Source: Mycolicibacterium pyrenivorans (GTDB lineage: Bacteria; Actinomycetota; Actinomycetes; Mycobacteriales; Mycobacteriaceae). From it: a stretch of 48,567 nucleotides of DNA. Below, piece by piece: positions 16,660 through 24,661 of the stretch. The notes below the pieces were generated by a model that did no database searches, had not been told where the DNA came from, and worked only from the letters and a program-made list of their open reading frames with translations. The translations under genes and the position numbers were made by a program. The stretch spans positions 94 through 48,660 of the forward strand of contig NZ_JACKSH010000295.1 in assembly GCF_025821625.1 (NCBI RefSeq). The letters run 5' to 3'. Position 1 is the stretch's first letter. Each line of letters opens with the position of its first letter.

Positions 16660-17763
16660 TTGAAACTCGACCGTAAAGCACGTAGGGGTTCGTCGTTTGG
16701 GCGATGGCTTGGTGGCGCGCTTGCGGCTGCGGCGGTGTTGGGCTCGATGGTGGCCGGCAATGTGAGCGCCGATCCGGCCACCGACGCGCTGGCCAGGCTT
16801 AACGAGTTATCCCGCACGGCCGAACAGACCACTGAGGCCATGCACTCGGCGCAGTTGGACTTGGACGCCAAACTTGCCGCGCAAAAGGACGCCGAGGACC
16901 GCAAGGCCGCCGACGAGGCGGCACTGGAAGCGGCCAAGGCGGAACTGATCAAGTATCAGGGCGCCGTCGACAAGGTCGCGGCGGCGATGTACATGGGTGG
17001 TCGCCCGGACGGGGTATCGGCGGTGCTCTCCGCCGATTCTCCGCAGCAGCTGATTGATCAGCTTTCGGTCGAGCGGGCGATGGCCACCGAGATGGCCGAC
17101 CAGATGCGGGCTTTCCAGAAAGCCAACGAGCGGGCCGTGATGGCGGCCCAGGCGTCAACCGCATCGGCTGACGCTGCGCGTTCGGCTGCGGAGCAGGCGG
17201 CCGCGGTGCGCGCCGAGCTGCAGTCCAAGCAAAGTGCGCTGCAGCGCCAGATCGCCGCGGTGAAGGCACAGTACGACGCACTGACGCCCGATCAGCGCAC
17301 CGCCTTGGCCGATCCGGGTCCGCCGCCTCCACCACTGCCGCCTGTTCCGCCCCCGGCTGACCCGGCGATTATCGCGATGCCCGGCCAGCCGCCGGGCGAC
17401 GTTGCGGCACCGCCGACGGGCGAGGGAGTGGCTGTGGTGCAGGCGGCATTGACGCGGGTGGGTGCTCCCTATTCGTGGGGCGCCACGGGTCCGGATGCCT
17501 TCGACTGCTCGGGGCTGATCAAGTGGGCGTTCCTGCAGAACGGCAAGTCGCTGCCGCGTTCGAGTCAGGCGCTGGCGCAGGGAGGTCAACCGGTCGCAGT
17601 CTCGGACCTGCAACCCGGTGACATCGTGACGTTCTACTCCGATGTCTCTCATGCGGGCATCTATATCGGTGACGGGATGATGGTGCACGCCTCGACGTAC
17701 GGCACACCGGTGAAGGTGTCGCCCATCTCGAACGCTCCGATCCACAACGCCCGCCGCTACTAA
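16660..17763 (+). CDS. ripC: NlpC/P60 peptidoglycan hydrolase with N-terminal coiled coil, RipC-like
   Basis: A 367-residue exported protein matching the layout of mycobacterial RipC (Rv2190c, 385 residues). It has a signal segment, a long coiled coil (LNELSRTAEQTTEAMHSAQ through about residue 210), a proline-rich hinge (DPGPPPPPLPPVPPPAD) and an NlpC/P60 domain. The domain shows Cys283 in FDCSGLIKW and His331 in SHAGIYIGDG. RipC-type enzymes are activated by an FtsEX-type complex through the coiled coil. The start is TTG at 16660 with AAGGA ten bases before it; no ATG fits. The minus-strand hydrolase gene converges on its 3' end. Confidence 0.87.
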   Translation: MKLDRKARRGSSFGRWLGGALAAAAVLGSMVAGNVSADPATDALARLNELSRTAEQTTEAMHSAQLDLDAKLAAQKDAEDRKAADEAALEAAKAELIKYQGAVDKVAAAMYMGGRPDGVSAVLSADSPQQLIDQLSVERAMATEMADQMRAFQKANERAVMAAQASTASADAARSAAEQAAAVRAELQSKQSALQRQIAAVKAQYDALTPDQRTALADPGPPPPPLPPVPPPADPAIIAMPGQPPGDVAAPPTGEGVAVVQAALTRVGAPYSWGATGPDAFDCSGLIKWAFLQNGKSLPRSSQALAQGGQPVAVSDLQPGDIVTFYSDVSHAGIYIGDGMMVHASTYGTPVKVSPISNAPIHNARRY

Positions 17764-17771
17764 GCGTCAGG

Positions 17772-18566
17772 TCAGCCGCCAAAGAACTCCGCGGTTCGCT
17801 GTGTCCACGTCTTGACGTCTGCGACCGAACGGGCGACGTGCAAGGTGGAGTGGGGCATCAGCACATGCAGGCGCGCCGCGGTCGACACCGGATGCAGGGG
17901 ATCGGTGTCCCACGCCAAAATCAGCGTGCGATGGTGCAGCGCGGCCAGCGCGTCCGGGTCGGGCAGCTCCGACAGGCCGACTCCGCGGAGCACCGATGCG
18001 AGCAGTTCGTCGGGGACATCCGGGCTGAACTTCGCCTGCGGATAGTCGGCGAAGATGGGCAACGGTGCAGCTTGCGCCCATTCTTTGCGCCACACCGCCG
18101 GGCCGATCTCGTCTATGCGGCGCGCGGTATCGGCGTACCACTGGCGGGCCGGGCGCGGGCCTGCTTCCCAGGAAACCGGCGGAATCAGCAGTGCCAGTCG
18201 GCCGAACCGCTCCGGCGCGGCCAAGGCCGCGCACAGCACGGCCGCCGCACCCAGGGATGAGCCGGCGAAGTCAATGGGCTCATCGATCGCCGCGGCCTCG
18301 AGTACGCCCAGCAGATCGGTGGCGGCGCGCTCGAAGCGGTAATCCTCGGCGACCGCGCGCCCGGTGGAGTGGCCATGCCCGCGCTGGTCGTAGGTAAGCA
18401 GCCGGCGACCGGCAGCAACGGCATCTATGTCGAACAGCTCCAGGCGCCGCACGCGCGCCCTGCTGAGCAACACTCCATGGGCATAACCAACGGGCCGTCC
18501 CCGGCCGGTGAGCTCGTAGGCGATCGTCGACCCGTCGGGGGTCGTGTAAACACTGCCGCTAGACAT
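17772..18566 (-). CDS. Alpha/beta hydrolase
   Basis: A 264-residue alpha/beta-hydrolase-fold protein without a signal peptide. Visible are the oxyanion region YAHGVLLSR, the nucleophile elbow GSSLGAAA with Ser, the acid region ILAWDTDPLHP and a C-terminal strand. The usual catalytic His near the end is unclear (MPHSTLHVARS is a candidate). Substrate unknown. It is transcribed away from the DUF305 gene. A TACCC-N5-GGGTA box (18582-18596) begins 15 bases upstream of its ATG, suggesting copper-responsive control. Confidence 0.72.
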   Translation of the reverse strand: MSSGSVYTTPDGSTIAYELTGRGRPVGYAHGVLLSRARVRRLELFDIDAVAAGRRLLTYDQRGHGHSTGRAVAEDYRFERAATDLLGVLEAAAIDEPIDFAGSSLGAAAVLCAALAAPERFGRLALLIPPVSWEAGPRPARQWYADTARRIDEIGPAVWRKEWAQAAPLPIFADYPQAKFSPDVPDELLASVLRGVGLSELPDPDALAALHHRTLILAWDTDPLHPVSTAARLHVLMPHSTLHVARSVADVKTWTQRTAEFFGG

Positions 18567-18581
18567 CGGTTCCCTCCGAAA

Positions 18582-18596
18582 TACCCCTATAGGGTA
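18582..18596. promoter_or_regulatory. RicR/CsoR-type copper operator TACCC-CTATA-GGGTA
   Basis: Perfect inverted TACCC/GGGTA arms with a five-base spacer, the form described for mycobacterial RicR-regulated promoters. A RicR-like repressor is encoded at 47927-48253. A second copy with the same spacing is at 46192. Confidence 0.65.
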
Positions 18597-18749
18597 TATG
18601 CGGCTCGCCCGGGGGCCGCTGAAGTGCGGATAGGTGCGGTCCGCGCACCCGACTATGGGCGGCCGAAACCCTCAGACCGCGGCGATTCTTCGACGTACCT
18701 CGGACATGCTCCGACATGAGTGGCTTGATCGCGTTGCGACGCCGCCGGC

Positions 18750-18771
18750 AGTCTTTACCGATTCTTCATCG
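18750..18771. promoter_or_regulatory. 11-bp direct repeat, candidate response-regulator box upstream of the DUF305 gene
   Basis: AGTCTTTACCG is followed by ATTCTTCATCG, eight of eleven positions identical. The core ATTCTTCA recurs exactly at 22753 beside the two-component operon, where it is again an 11-bp tandem repeat. Confidence 0.5.
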
Positions 18772-18922
18772 AATGACGAGCCGACCCTTAGGTCTGGGCT
18801 CCACGCTGGCAGCCGATGAGTGGACAGCCAATCGCCGGGTATGTCAGGCATGCGCTCGCCCGCCGGGCGCATCGTCCACCGGGGACAAAGCATCACCACC
18901 GATGACTACGGAAGGAATTCGT

Positions 18923-19588
18923 GTGCACACCAAACGGTTCGTTACCCTCGCCGCGGCCGCGGCAGCGGTCACGGTGGCGTTGAGCGCCTGCAGCAGCGAC
19001 AATCCGCAGGGCGAGCATGACATGGCGACCATGACGACCTCGGCCGCGGCGACGCCGGCACCATCAGCGCCGGCCGGTGGCGGCACGCAGGCCCAAGCCC
19101 ACAACGACGCGGACGCCAGCTTCGCGCAGGGAATGATCCCGCACCATCAGCAGGCGATCGAGATGAGCGACATGCTGCTGGCCAAGCAGGGCATCGAGCC
19201 GCGCGTGGTGTCGTTGGCCAACCAGATCAAGGCGGCTCAAGGGCCCGAAATCCAACAAATGCAGGGCTGGTTGGCCGATTGGGGGATGGCCACGACGTCG
19301 CCCGGCGGCGGCATGCCAGGCATGCCGGGACATGACATGGGAGACATGAGCGGCGGCGGAGGCATGATGTCTGAGCAAGACATGACCGCTCTGCGCGACG
19401 CGCAAGGTGTCGAGGCCAGCCGGCTGTTCCTGACGCAGATGACCGAACACCACAAAGGCGCCATCACTATGGCGCAAACCGAGGTCGACAGCGGTCAGTT
19501 CGCGCCCGCAATCGAGATGGCGCGGGCGATCATCTCCTCTCAGCAGAAGGAAATCGACACGATGCAGCAGATCCTCGGCTCACTGTAG
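18923..19588 (+). CDS. DUF305 lipoprotein
   Basis: A 221-residue predicted lipoprotein: signal VTVALSAC, a low-complexity linker, then a DUF305 domain with paired His motifs GMIPHHQQAIEMSDML and MTEHHKGAITMA and many Met residues (GGMPGMPGHDMGDMSGGGGMM). DUF305 proteins are ferritin-like four-helix bundles often found with copper-resistance genes; the Met/His richness fits metal binding outside the membrane. Start GTG 18923 has GAAGGA six bases upstream. A clear hairpin terminator follows the stop. The 11-bp direct repeat upstream suggests control by the two-component system at 20803-22715. Confidence 0.85.
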   Translation: MHTKRFVTLAAAAAAVTVALSACSSDNPQGEHDMATMTTSAAATPAPSAPAGGGTQAQAHNDADASFAQGMIPHHQQAIEMSDMLLAKQGIEPRVVSLANQIKAAQGPEIQQMQGWLADWGMATTSPGGGMPGMPGHDMGDMSGGGGMMSEQDMTALRDAQGVEASRLFLTQMTEHHKGAITMAQTEVDSGQFAPAIEMARAIISSQQKEIDTMQQILGSL

Positions 19589-19628
19589 GGCCGAGCCCGC
19601 CGACCTCAGACGGCGAACTTTCCCCCGT

Positions 19629-19664
19629 GTCCCCGTGCCGGTGTTGTCCCTCCGGCACGGGGAC
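19629..19664 (+). terminator. Intrinsic hairpin terminator after the DUF305 gene
   Basis: CCCCGTGCCGG (19631-19641) pairs perfectly with CCGGCACGGGG (19652-19662) around a 10-base loop, and two more base pairs extend the stem. No long T-run follows, as is common in mycobacteria. Confidence 0.75.
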
Positions 19665-19762
19665 CGCTCTTTGGTGAGACCCAGGTGTTGCCGCCCGGCG
19701 CCTCGGACAGCACCGCGTTTGTGTAAACGGGCCGACGGGAACCCACCTCCTTGAAACCCAGA

Positions 19763-19776
19763 TACCCTACCGGGTA
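19763..19776. promoter_or_regulatory. Copper-box-like palindrome TACCC-TACC-GGGTA
   Basis: Same arms as the RicR-type boxes but with four rather than five spacer bases, 29 bases before the amidohydrolase start. The spacing difference makes the assignment weaker. Confidence 0.45.
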
Positions 19777-19804
19777 GGGGATCATGCAATCCGAGGGAGT
19801 TGAT

Positions 19805-20764
19805 ATGCGGGTCATCGCCATTGAAGAGCACTACGCCCATCCCGGTCTGCAGCCGGCCGAAGCGCTGGCCAACTTGCGCAAGCATCCTCAACTGGCCCGA
19901 ATCCAGGACAAGCTGGAAGACCTTGGCGCGGGCCGCCTCGCCGACATGGACGCCGCGGGCATCGACATGCAGGTGTTGTCCCACACGGTGCCCGGCGCCG
20001 AAGCGCTGCCTGCAGCTCAAGCCGTGGATGTGGTTCGTCAAACCAACGACGATCTGGCCGAAGTCATTGCGGCACATCCGGATCGGTTCGCGGGATTCGC
20101 CGCGCTGCCGATGCGCGATCCGCAGGCTGCGGCGACCGAACTGCAGCGAGCGGTGGGAACTCTCGGTTTTTGCGGCGCCATGATCAACGGGCTTATCGAG
20201 GGCCGGTTCCTCGATCACCCGGACTTCACGCCGCTGCTGTCTACGGCAGCCGATTTGGGCGTGCCGTTGTATCTGCATCCGTCGTTTCCGCCGCCGCAGG
20301 TGGCACAGATCTACTTCGGCGGACTGCCGCCGGTGCTGGCCGATCTGCTGGCCACCGCCGGCTGGGGCTGGCACGCCGAGACCGCACTACATGTCCTGCG
20401 GTTGATCAGCACGGGGGTGTTCGATCGCCTCCCAGAGTTGCGGGTCATCGTGGGGCATATGGGGGAGATGATTCCGTTCGCCCTGGCCCGCATCGACACT
20501 GTGCTGAGCCCAATGACCGAGTTGCGCCAACCGGTCGCGCAGTATTTCCAAACCAACGTCTGGTTCACCACCAGTGGCTATACCACTTTCCCGCCGCTGC
20601 AATGCGCGTTGTCGACGGTCGGCATCGACCGGCTGATCTTCTCGGTCGACTATCCCTACACCGACAACGCCTCGGCACGGGCGCTGCTGGACACGGCGCC
20701 GATCAGTCCGGTAGACCGCGAGAAGCTTGCCCACGCCACCGTGGAGGCGCTGCTGCGGGTGTGA
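19805..20764 (+). CDS. Amidohydrolase family 2 protein (ACMSD/resorcylate-decarboxylase type)
   Basis: A 319-residue TIM-barrel metal-dependent hydrolase or decarboxylase. Metal ligands are suggested by EEHY near the start, His in LYLHPSF, His in VGHMGEM and Asp in FSVDYPYT. The substrate cannot be told; relatives act on aromatic carboxylic acids. ATG 19805 is preferred (GAGGGAG upstream, similarity starts at MRVIAIEEHY) over the ATG seven codons earlier. A copper-box-like palindrome stands before it. It is convergent with the sensor kinase gene, 38 bases away. Confidence 0.82.
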   Translation: MRVIAIEEHYAHPGLQPAEALANLRKHPQLARIQDKLEDLGAGRLADMDAAGIDMQVLSHTVPGAEALPAAQAVDVVRQTNDDLAEVIAAHPDRFAGFAALPMRDPQAAATELQRAVGTLGFCGAMINGLIEGRFLDHPDFTPLLSTAADLGVPLYLHPSFPPPQVAQIYFGGLPPVLADLLATAGWGWHAETALHVLRLISTGVFDRLPELRVIVGHMGEMIPFALARIDTVLSPMTELRQPVAQYFQTNVWFTTSGYTTFPPLQCALSTVGIDRLIFSVDYPYTDNASARALLDTAPISPVDREKLAHATVEALLRV

Positions 20765-20802
20765 GAACTCCATCCGCCCACCACTTTTGGATGCTTGAAC
20801 GT

Positions 20803-21960
20803 TCAGAGTGCCCGCTCAACCGTGCCGGCGTGCGCTGAGGCCACGTTGCGTTGCAGCGGAAGCGCGATGGTGAACGTTGTCCCGGTCCCCGCACCCCGAC
20901 TTGTGGCGCTGATGTGGCCGCCGTGTGCCTCAACGAGCGCCTTGGCGATGGCCAGGCCGAGCCCGGAGCCCCCGTGGTCGCGGGTGCGGGCCGCATCGGC
21001 GCGGTACAACCGTTCGAACACATGCGATAAGTGCTCCGCGGCGATGCCCTCGCCAGTGTCGGTGACGCGCAGCAGGAGTCTGGTGCCATCGGTGTCGGCG
21101 TGCACGTCGACCCGCCCGTGCGGCGGTGTGTGCCGTAGCGCGTTGTCGAGGAGGTTCGCCAGTACCTGGGACAGTCGCTGCTCATCGCCCCACAGCGGCG
21201 GCAGCTCGGTGGTGGGCAGATGCGTCGACAACGACACGGCCTTGGCGCGGTAGCGCCCGCTCAGCGCGGCCGCCGTCTTGGCGATCAGCTCGGCGACGTC
21301 GATGTCGGCGAACTCCAGCGAAGTCGCGCTTTCCTCAGCCTGCGCCAGCGCGGCGACGTCCTCGGCGAAACGCACCAGGCGCTGAGTCTGGTCGCGCAGC
21401 ATCGCGGTGGTGTCGGGAGTCAATGACCGCACACCGTCCTCGATGGCCTCGGTGTAGGCCTGCAAAACCGATACAGGAGTGCGTATTTCGTGGGCAAGAT
21501 CGGCGAACAGCTGCCGCCGGCTGGTGTCGACAGCCTGCAGCTGGGCTGCCATTTGGTTGAAAGCTTGCGCCAGCGAGTCGAAGTCCTCACCGAGGTGCGG
21601 CGGTGATACCCGGATCCCATAGCGGCCCTCGGCGACCGCGGTGGCCGCCGACGCCACTTCAGTGATGGAACGCTGCAATCTGCGGCTGACGTACCAGCTG
21701 ACAGCGAACGCGACCAACGCCGAGACGGCCACCGCGCCGCCGACCGATAGCGCGGTGGCGTACTGGTAGGCCTCGTCGGCGTGGAACTCCTCGGCGGAAC
21801 CGGCAGCCACGCCGGCTTGGTGTAGGTGTTCACGAAACAGCGGGGGCCCCACGATTGCGGCGACCACCCAGGTGGTGATGGCGCCGGCCAGCAACACCAT
21901 GGTTTGAGCGATCAGCAGCCGCATACCGATGCCGGGCCGCCGACGCATCGGCGTGGCCAT
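20803..21960 (-). CDS. Sensor histidine kinase of an OmpR-type two-component system
   Basis: A 385-residue membrane kinase with two transmembrane segments (about residues 12-37 and 71-91) flanking a short extracytoplasmic loop of about 35 residues. A HAMP domain follows, then HisKA with phospho-acceptor His in DLAHEIRTPVSVLQ, and HATPase with N-box LLDNALRH, G-box DTGEGIAAEHL and GGSGLGLAIAK. The small sensor loop suggests direct sensing of an ion or membrane signal. The start overlaps the regulator's stop (TGATG). Given MmcO and DUF305 on either side, copper or oxidative stress is the likeliest input; this is inferred from context only. Confidence 0.9.
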   Translation of the reverse strand: MATPMRRRPGIGMRLLIAQTMVLLAGAITTWVVAAIVGPPLFREHLHQAGVAAGSAEEFHADEAYQYATALSVGGAVAVSALVAFAVSWYVSRRLQRSITEVASAATAVAEGRYGIRVSPPHLGEDFDSLAQAFNQMAAQLQAVDTSRRQLFADLAHEIRTPVSVLQAYTEAIEDGVRSLTPDTTAMLRDQTQRLVRFAEDVAALAQAEESATSLEFADIDVAELIAKTAAALSGRYRAKAVSLSTHLPTTELPPLWGDEQRLSQVLANLLDNALRHTPPHGRVDVHADTDGTRLLLRVTDTGEGIAAEHLSHVFERLYRADAARTRDHGGSGLGLAIAKALVEAHGGHISATSRGAGTGTTFTIALPLQRNVASAHAGTVERAL

Positions 21961-22715
21961 CACTGCCCGCTTCCCATGCGGTATCCAACGCCGCGAACGG
22001 TGATGACGTAACGCGGTGCGGCTGGATCGTCGCCAAGTTTGCGTCGCACATGGCCGATATGGACATCAACGAGGTGTTCGTTACCGACCCAGGGCCCCTC
22101 GCGCACGGTCTCAAGCAACTGGCGGCGGCTCAGTACCACGCCCGGGCGCGCCGACAGGGCGGCGAGTATGTCAAATTCGGTGCGGGTCAACAGGATCGGT
22201 TCACCATCCAGAGACACCTCTCGGCCCGCCACGTCGATACGCAACGGCCCAAACGACAGCGGGGCCGGTAAGTCGCCGCCGCGGTCGCTCTCGGGCTCGG
22301 GGGTGGCGCGCGGGCGCCGCAGCATCGCGCGGATGCGTGCCACCAGTTCGCGTGGGCTGAAGGGTTTGGCGACGTAATCGTCGGCGCCGACAGTGAGTCC
22401 CACGATGGTGTCCATTTCGGTGTCGCGGGCGGTGAGCATGACCACGTAGGCGTCGGAGAAGGTGCGCAGCTGGCGGCACACTTCTAACCCGTCCATACCG
22501 GGCAGACCGAGGTCGAGGATCACCACGTCGGGGTCGAAGTCGCGGGCCACGGCCACAGCATCGGGACCGTTGTCGACGATGCGGGTGGTGAAGTGCTCGC
22601 GATTCAGGTAGCTGGCCACCACCTCAGCCAGCGCGGCCTCGTCATCGACCACGAGCGCCCGGTAGCCTCGCGCATCCTCACCCGAGGGCACTGATGTGTT
22701 GCTCATGGAGTTCAT
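21960..22715 (-). CDS. OmpR/PhoP-family response regulator
   Basis: A 251-residue regulator. The receiver domain has acidic pocket VVDDE, phospho-acceptor Asp in VILDLGLPGMDG, Thr in VMLTARD and Lys in YVAKPFSP. The C-terminal winged helix has LTRTEFDILAALSARPGVVLSRRQLL and VHIGHVRRKLGDD. It is coupled to the kinase by an overlapping stop and start. A tandem ATTCTTCA repeat (22753-22774) and a 19-bp palindrome (22724-22742) lie in its divergent promoter, facing the small membrane protein and mmcO, so it probably controls both directions. Confidence 0.9.
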   Translation of the reverse strand: MNSMSNTSVPSGEDARGYRALVVDDEAALAEVVASYLNREHFTTRIVDNGPDAVAVARDFDPDVVILDLGLPGMDGLEVCRQLRTFSDAYVVMLTARDTEMDTIVGLTVGADDYVAKPFSPRELVARIRAMLRRPRATPEPESDRGGDLPAPLSFGPLRIDVAGREVSLDGEPILLTRTEFDILAALSARPGVVLSRRQLLETVREGPWVGNEHLVDVHIGHVRRKLGDDPAAPRYVITVRGVGYRMGSGQ

Positions 22716-22723
22716 GGTGCCGG

Positions 22724-22742
22724 GTCACCGCTACGCGGTGAC
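22724..22742. promoter_or_regulatory. 19-bp palindrome GTCACCGC-TAC-GCGGTGAC
   Basis: Perfect eight-base arms around TAC, only nine bases upstream of the response regulator start. It could be an operator or, less likely, a hairpin in the regulator's leader. Confidence 0.5.
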
Positions 22743-22752
22743 GCCCCACGGC

Positions 22753-22774
22753 ATTCTTCAACGAATCTTCACAC
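22753..22774. promoter_or_regulatory. 11-bp direct repeat, candidate box for the adjacent response regulator
   Basis: ATTCTTCAACG followed by AATCTTCACAC: the eight-base cores differ at one position and are spaced 11 bp apart. It sits between the regulator gene and the small membrane protein/mmcO unit. The same ATTCTTCA core is in the DUF305 promoter. Confidence 0.5.
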
Positions 22775-22831
22775 GACCCTTATCGTTTCGGCGGCTTGCG
22801 GCTCGCATCGTGGTCAGCGAAGGAGGCCGCT

Positions 22832-23065
22832 ATGAGTATGGGATGGGCGCCAGTGGCGTTCGACGCCGCCGGGGACTGGCAGCTCTGGCTGGCGCTGACC
22901 GGCGTACTGGTCTTGTGTTGGGGGCTCGTCGTTGTCGCCACGGCGACGTTATTCGGCGCAGCGGGCGGTCGCCAAAGTCGCCGAGTCGCCACCTCTGATG
23001 GGGGTGTACGCGGCGACAAACCCGGACAAGATGAGTCGCGACAGGGGCGTGCGGGTAATGGCTGA
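22832..23065 (+). CDS. Small single-pass membrane protein, coupled to mmcO
   Basis: A 77-residue protein with one transmembrane segment (LWLALTGVLVLCWGLVVVATA, about residues 17-37) and a polar, basic tail. AAGGAGG stands 5-6 bases before the ATG, a strong ribosome-binding site. It overlaps the mmcO start by eight bases, so the two are likely co-translated. I recognise no family. Position suggests a role with the multicopper oxidase or as a membrane partner of the two-component system. Confidence 0.68.
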   Translation: MSMGWAPVAFDAAGDWQLWLALTGVLVLCWGLVVVATATLFGAAGGRQSRRVATSDGGVRGDKPGQDESRQGRAGNG

Positions 23066-24572
23066 ACTGCGCGGGCAGTGGAGTCGGCGAAGCTTTCTTG
23101 CCGCAACGGTGGCGGCCGGGGCGACTCTGGCCGCGTGCTCGCGCGGCAGCACCGTCGTCGTGCCCAATAACGCGGTTGCCGGCGCGGAGGCACGCCGCCC
23201 GCACAGCGGGCGCACCGTGTCGGCCACGCTCACCGCGGATCGCACGGGTGTAGATCTCGGCGGCACGGTGGCGCAGACGGTCTCGTATAACGGCACGGTT
23301 CCGGGCCCGTTGGTGCGCGCGTCGGTGGGCGACGAACTGGCCGTCACGCTGCGCAACCGGCTCGACCGCACCACGTCGGTGCACTGGCACGGCATCGCGC
23401 TGCGCAACGACATGGATGGCGCGTCGCCGGCCACACCGGACATTGCCGCCGGCCGTGATTTCACCTACCGGTTCTCCGTTCCATATCCAGGCACCTACTG
23501 GGCTCATCCGCACACTGGACTGGACGCTGACACAGGTTTGTACTTCCCCGTCATCGTCGACGACCCCAACGACCCGGGCAGCTATGACGCCGAGTGGGTG
23601 GTCATGCTCGACGACTGGACCGACGGCGTCGGATCGAGCCCGGCCCAGATCTATGACGGGCTTCGCAATTCAATGGGCGGACACGACATGCCCGGGATGG
23701 GCGACATGCCGGGCATGCCCGGAAGGGGAACCGTTCCGGGGGTCGGGGGAGCGGGCCGCAGCTCACTGCTCGGTGGCGACGCCGGAGACGTCAGTTACCC
23801 CTACTATCTGATCAACGGGCGTATTCCGAAGGCCGCCAGCAGTTTTCGTGTCAAGCCTGGTCAGCGTGTGCGGATCCGGCTGATCAACGCCGGCTCGGAC
23901 ACCGCCTTTCGGGTCGCGTTGGCCGGGCACAAATTGACGGTGACCCACACCGACGGCTTTCCGGTCGTGCCCACCGAAGTTGACGCGGTGCTGATCGGGA
24001 TGGGGGAACGCTACGACGTGGTGGTCACCGCCCGCGACGGCGTCTTCCCGCTCGTTGCGGCCGCGGAAGGAAAGAACGCGTCGGCACGGGCACTGTTGGT
24101 CAGCGGGGCGGGTTCGCCACCGCCCGCCGACTATGCGCCTCCGGAGCTGCAGGGTCGTGTCGGCACCATTGACATGTTCGGCGCTGCCCCGGGTGCGGCG
24201 TTGCCGGCTGCGCGCGCCGACGTGGAGCTGCCGGCCGATCTGGGCGGGTCGATGATGCCCTACGACTGGACGATCAACGGTCTGCGGTTCTCCAACACCC
24301 GGCCATTGGAAGTCCGTGAGGGTCAACGCGTCACGCTGTCATTTAAGAACACCTCGATGATGTGGCATCCCATGCATTTGCACGGCCACACCTTCGAGGT
24401 GCTCACCACCAACGGGCGCCCCGGCGCACGCAAGGACACCGTGATCGTGCTGCCCATGCAGCAGCTGCGCGTGTCGTTCGTCGCCGATAACCCCGGCGAG
24501 TGGATGTTGCACTGCCACAACACCTATCACCAGGAAGCCGGGATGATGACCAGCCTCAACTACATCAACTGA
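23058..24572 (+). CDS. mmcO: Multicopper oxidase MmcO
   Basis: A 504-residue exported multicopper oxidase resembling mycobacterial MmcO (Rv0846c), which oxidises Cu(I) to Cu(II) and protects against copper. A Tat-type signal with a lipobox-like end is visible (RRSFLAATVAAGATLAAC). Copper ligands are HWHG, WAHPH, WHPMHLHGH and HCHNTYHQEAGM, so type 1, 2 and 3 sites are all present. A Met-rich loop (GHDMPGMGDMPGMPG) may collect Cu(I). The start at 23058 overlaps the upstream small gene; the upstream ATG at 23031 is an alternative. Regulation is likely through the 22753 repeat. No TACCC-N5-GGGTA box is seen here. Confidence 0.93.
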   Translation: MAELRGQWSRRSFLAATVAAGATLAACSRGSTVVVPNNAVAGAEARRPHSGRTVSATLTADRTGVDLGGTVAQTVSYNGTVPGPLVRASVGDELAVTLRNRLDRTTSVHWHGIALRNDMDGASPATPDIAAGRDFTYRFSVPYPGTYWAHPHTGLDADTGLYFPVIVDDPNDPGSYDAEWVVMLDDWTDGVGSSPAQIYDGLRNSMGGHDMPGMGDMPGMPGRGTVPGVGGAGRSSLLGGDAGDVSYPYYLINGRIPKAASSFRVKPGQRVRIRLINAGSDTAFRVALAGHKLTVTHTDGFPVVPTEVDAVLIGMGERYDVVVTARDGVFPLVAAAEGKNASARALLVSGAGSPPPADYAPPELQGRVGTIDMFGAAPGAALPAARADVELPADLGGSMMPYDWTINGLRFSNTRPLEVREGQRVTLSFKNTSMMWHPMHLHGHTFEVLTTNGRPGARKDTVIVLPMQQLRVSFVADNPGEWMLHCHNTYHQEAGMMTSLNYIN

Positions 24573-24661
24573 CCGCAGCTCGGCGGTGACAAGGTGGCTC
24601 ACATCGAACAGCCGCCCTCAGCGGCGAACGGTCATGTCAGCCCGGAAAGCTTCGAGAGCTC

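Larger units (their letters stand above)
18567..18922. other. Divergent regulatory region between the hydrolase and the DUF305 lipoprotein
   Basis: No gene is credible. It carries the copper-type box (18582-18596) and an 11-bp direct repeat (18750-18771). The open frame from 18716 is an upstream extension of the DUF305 frame. Confidence 0.55.
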
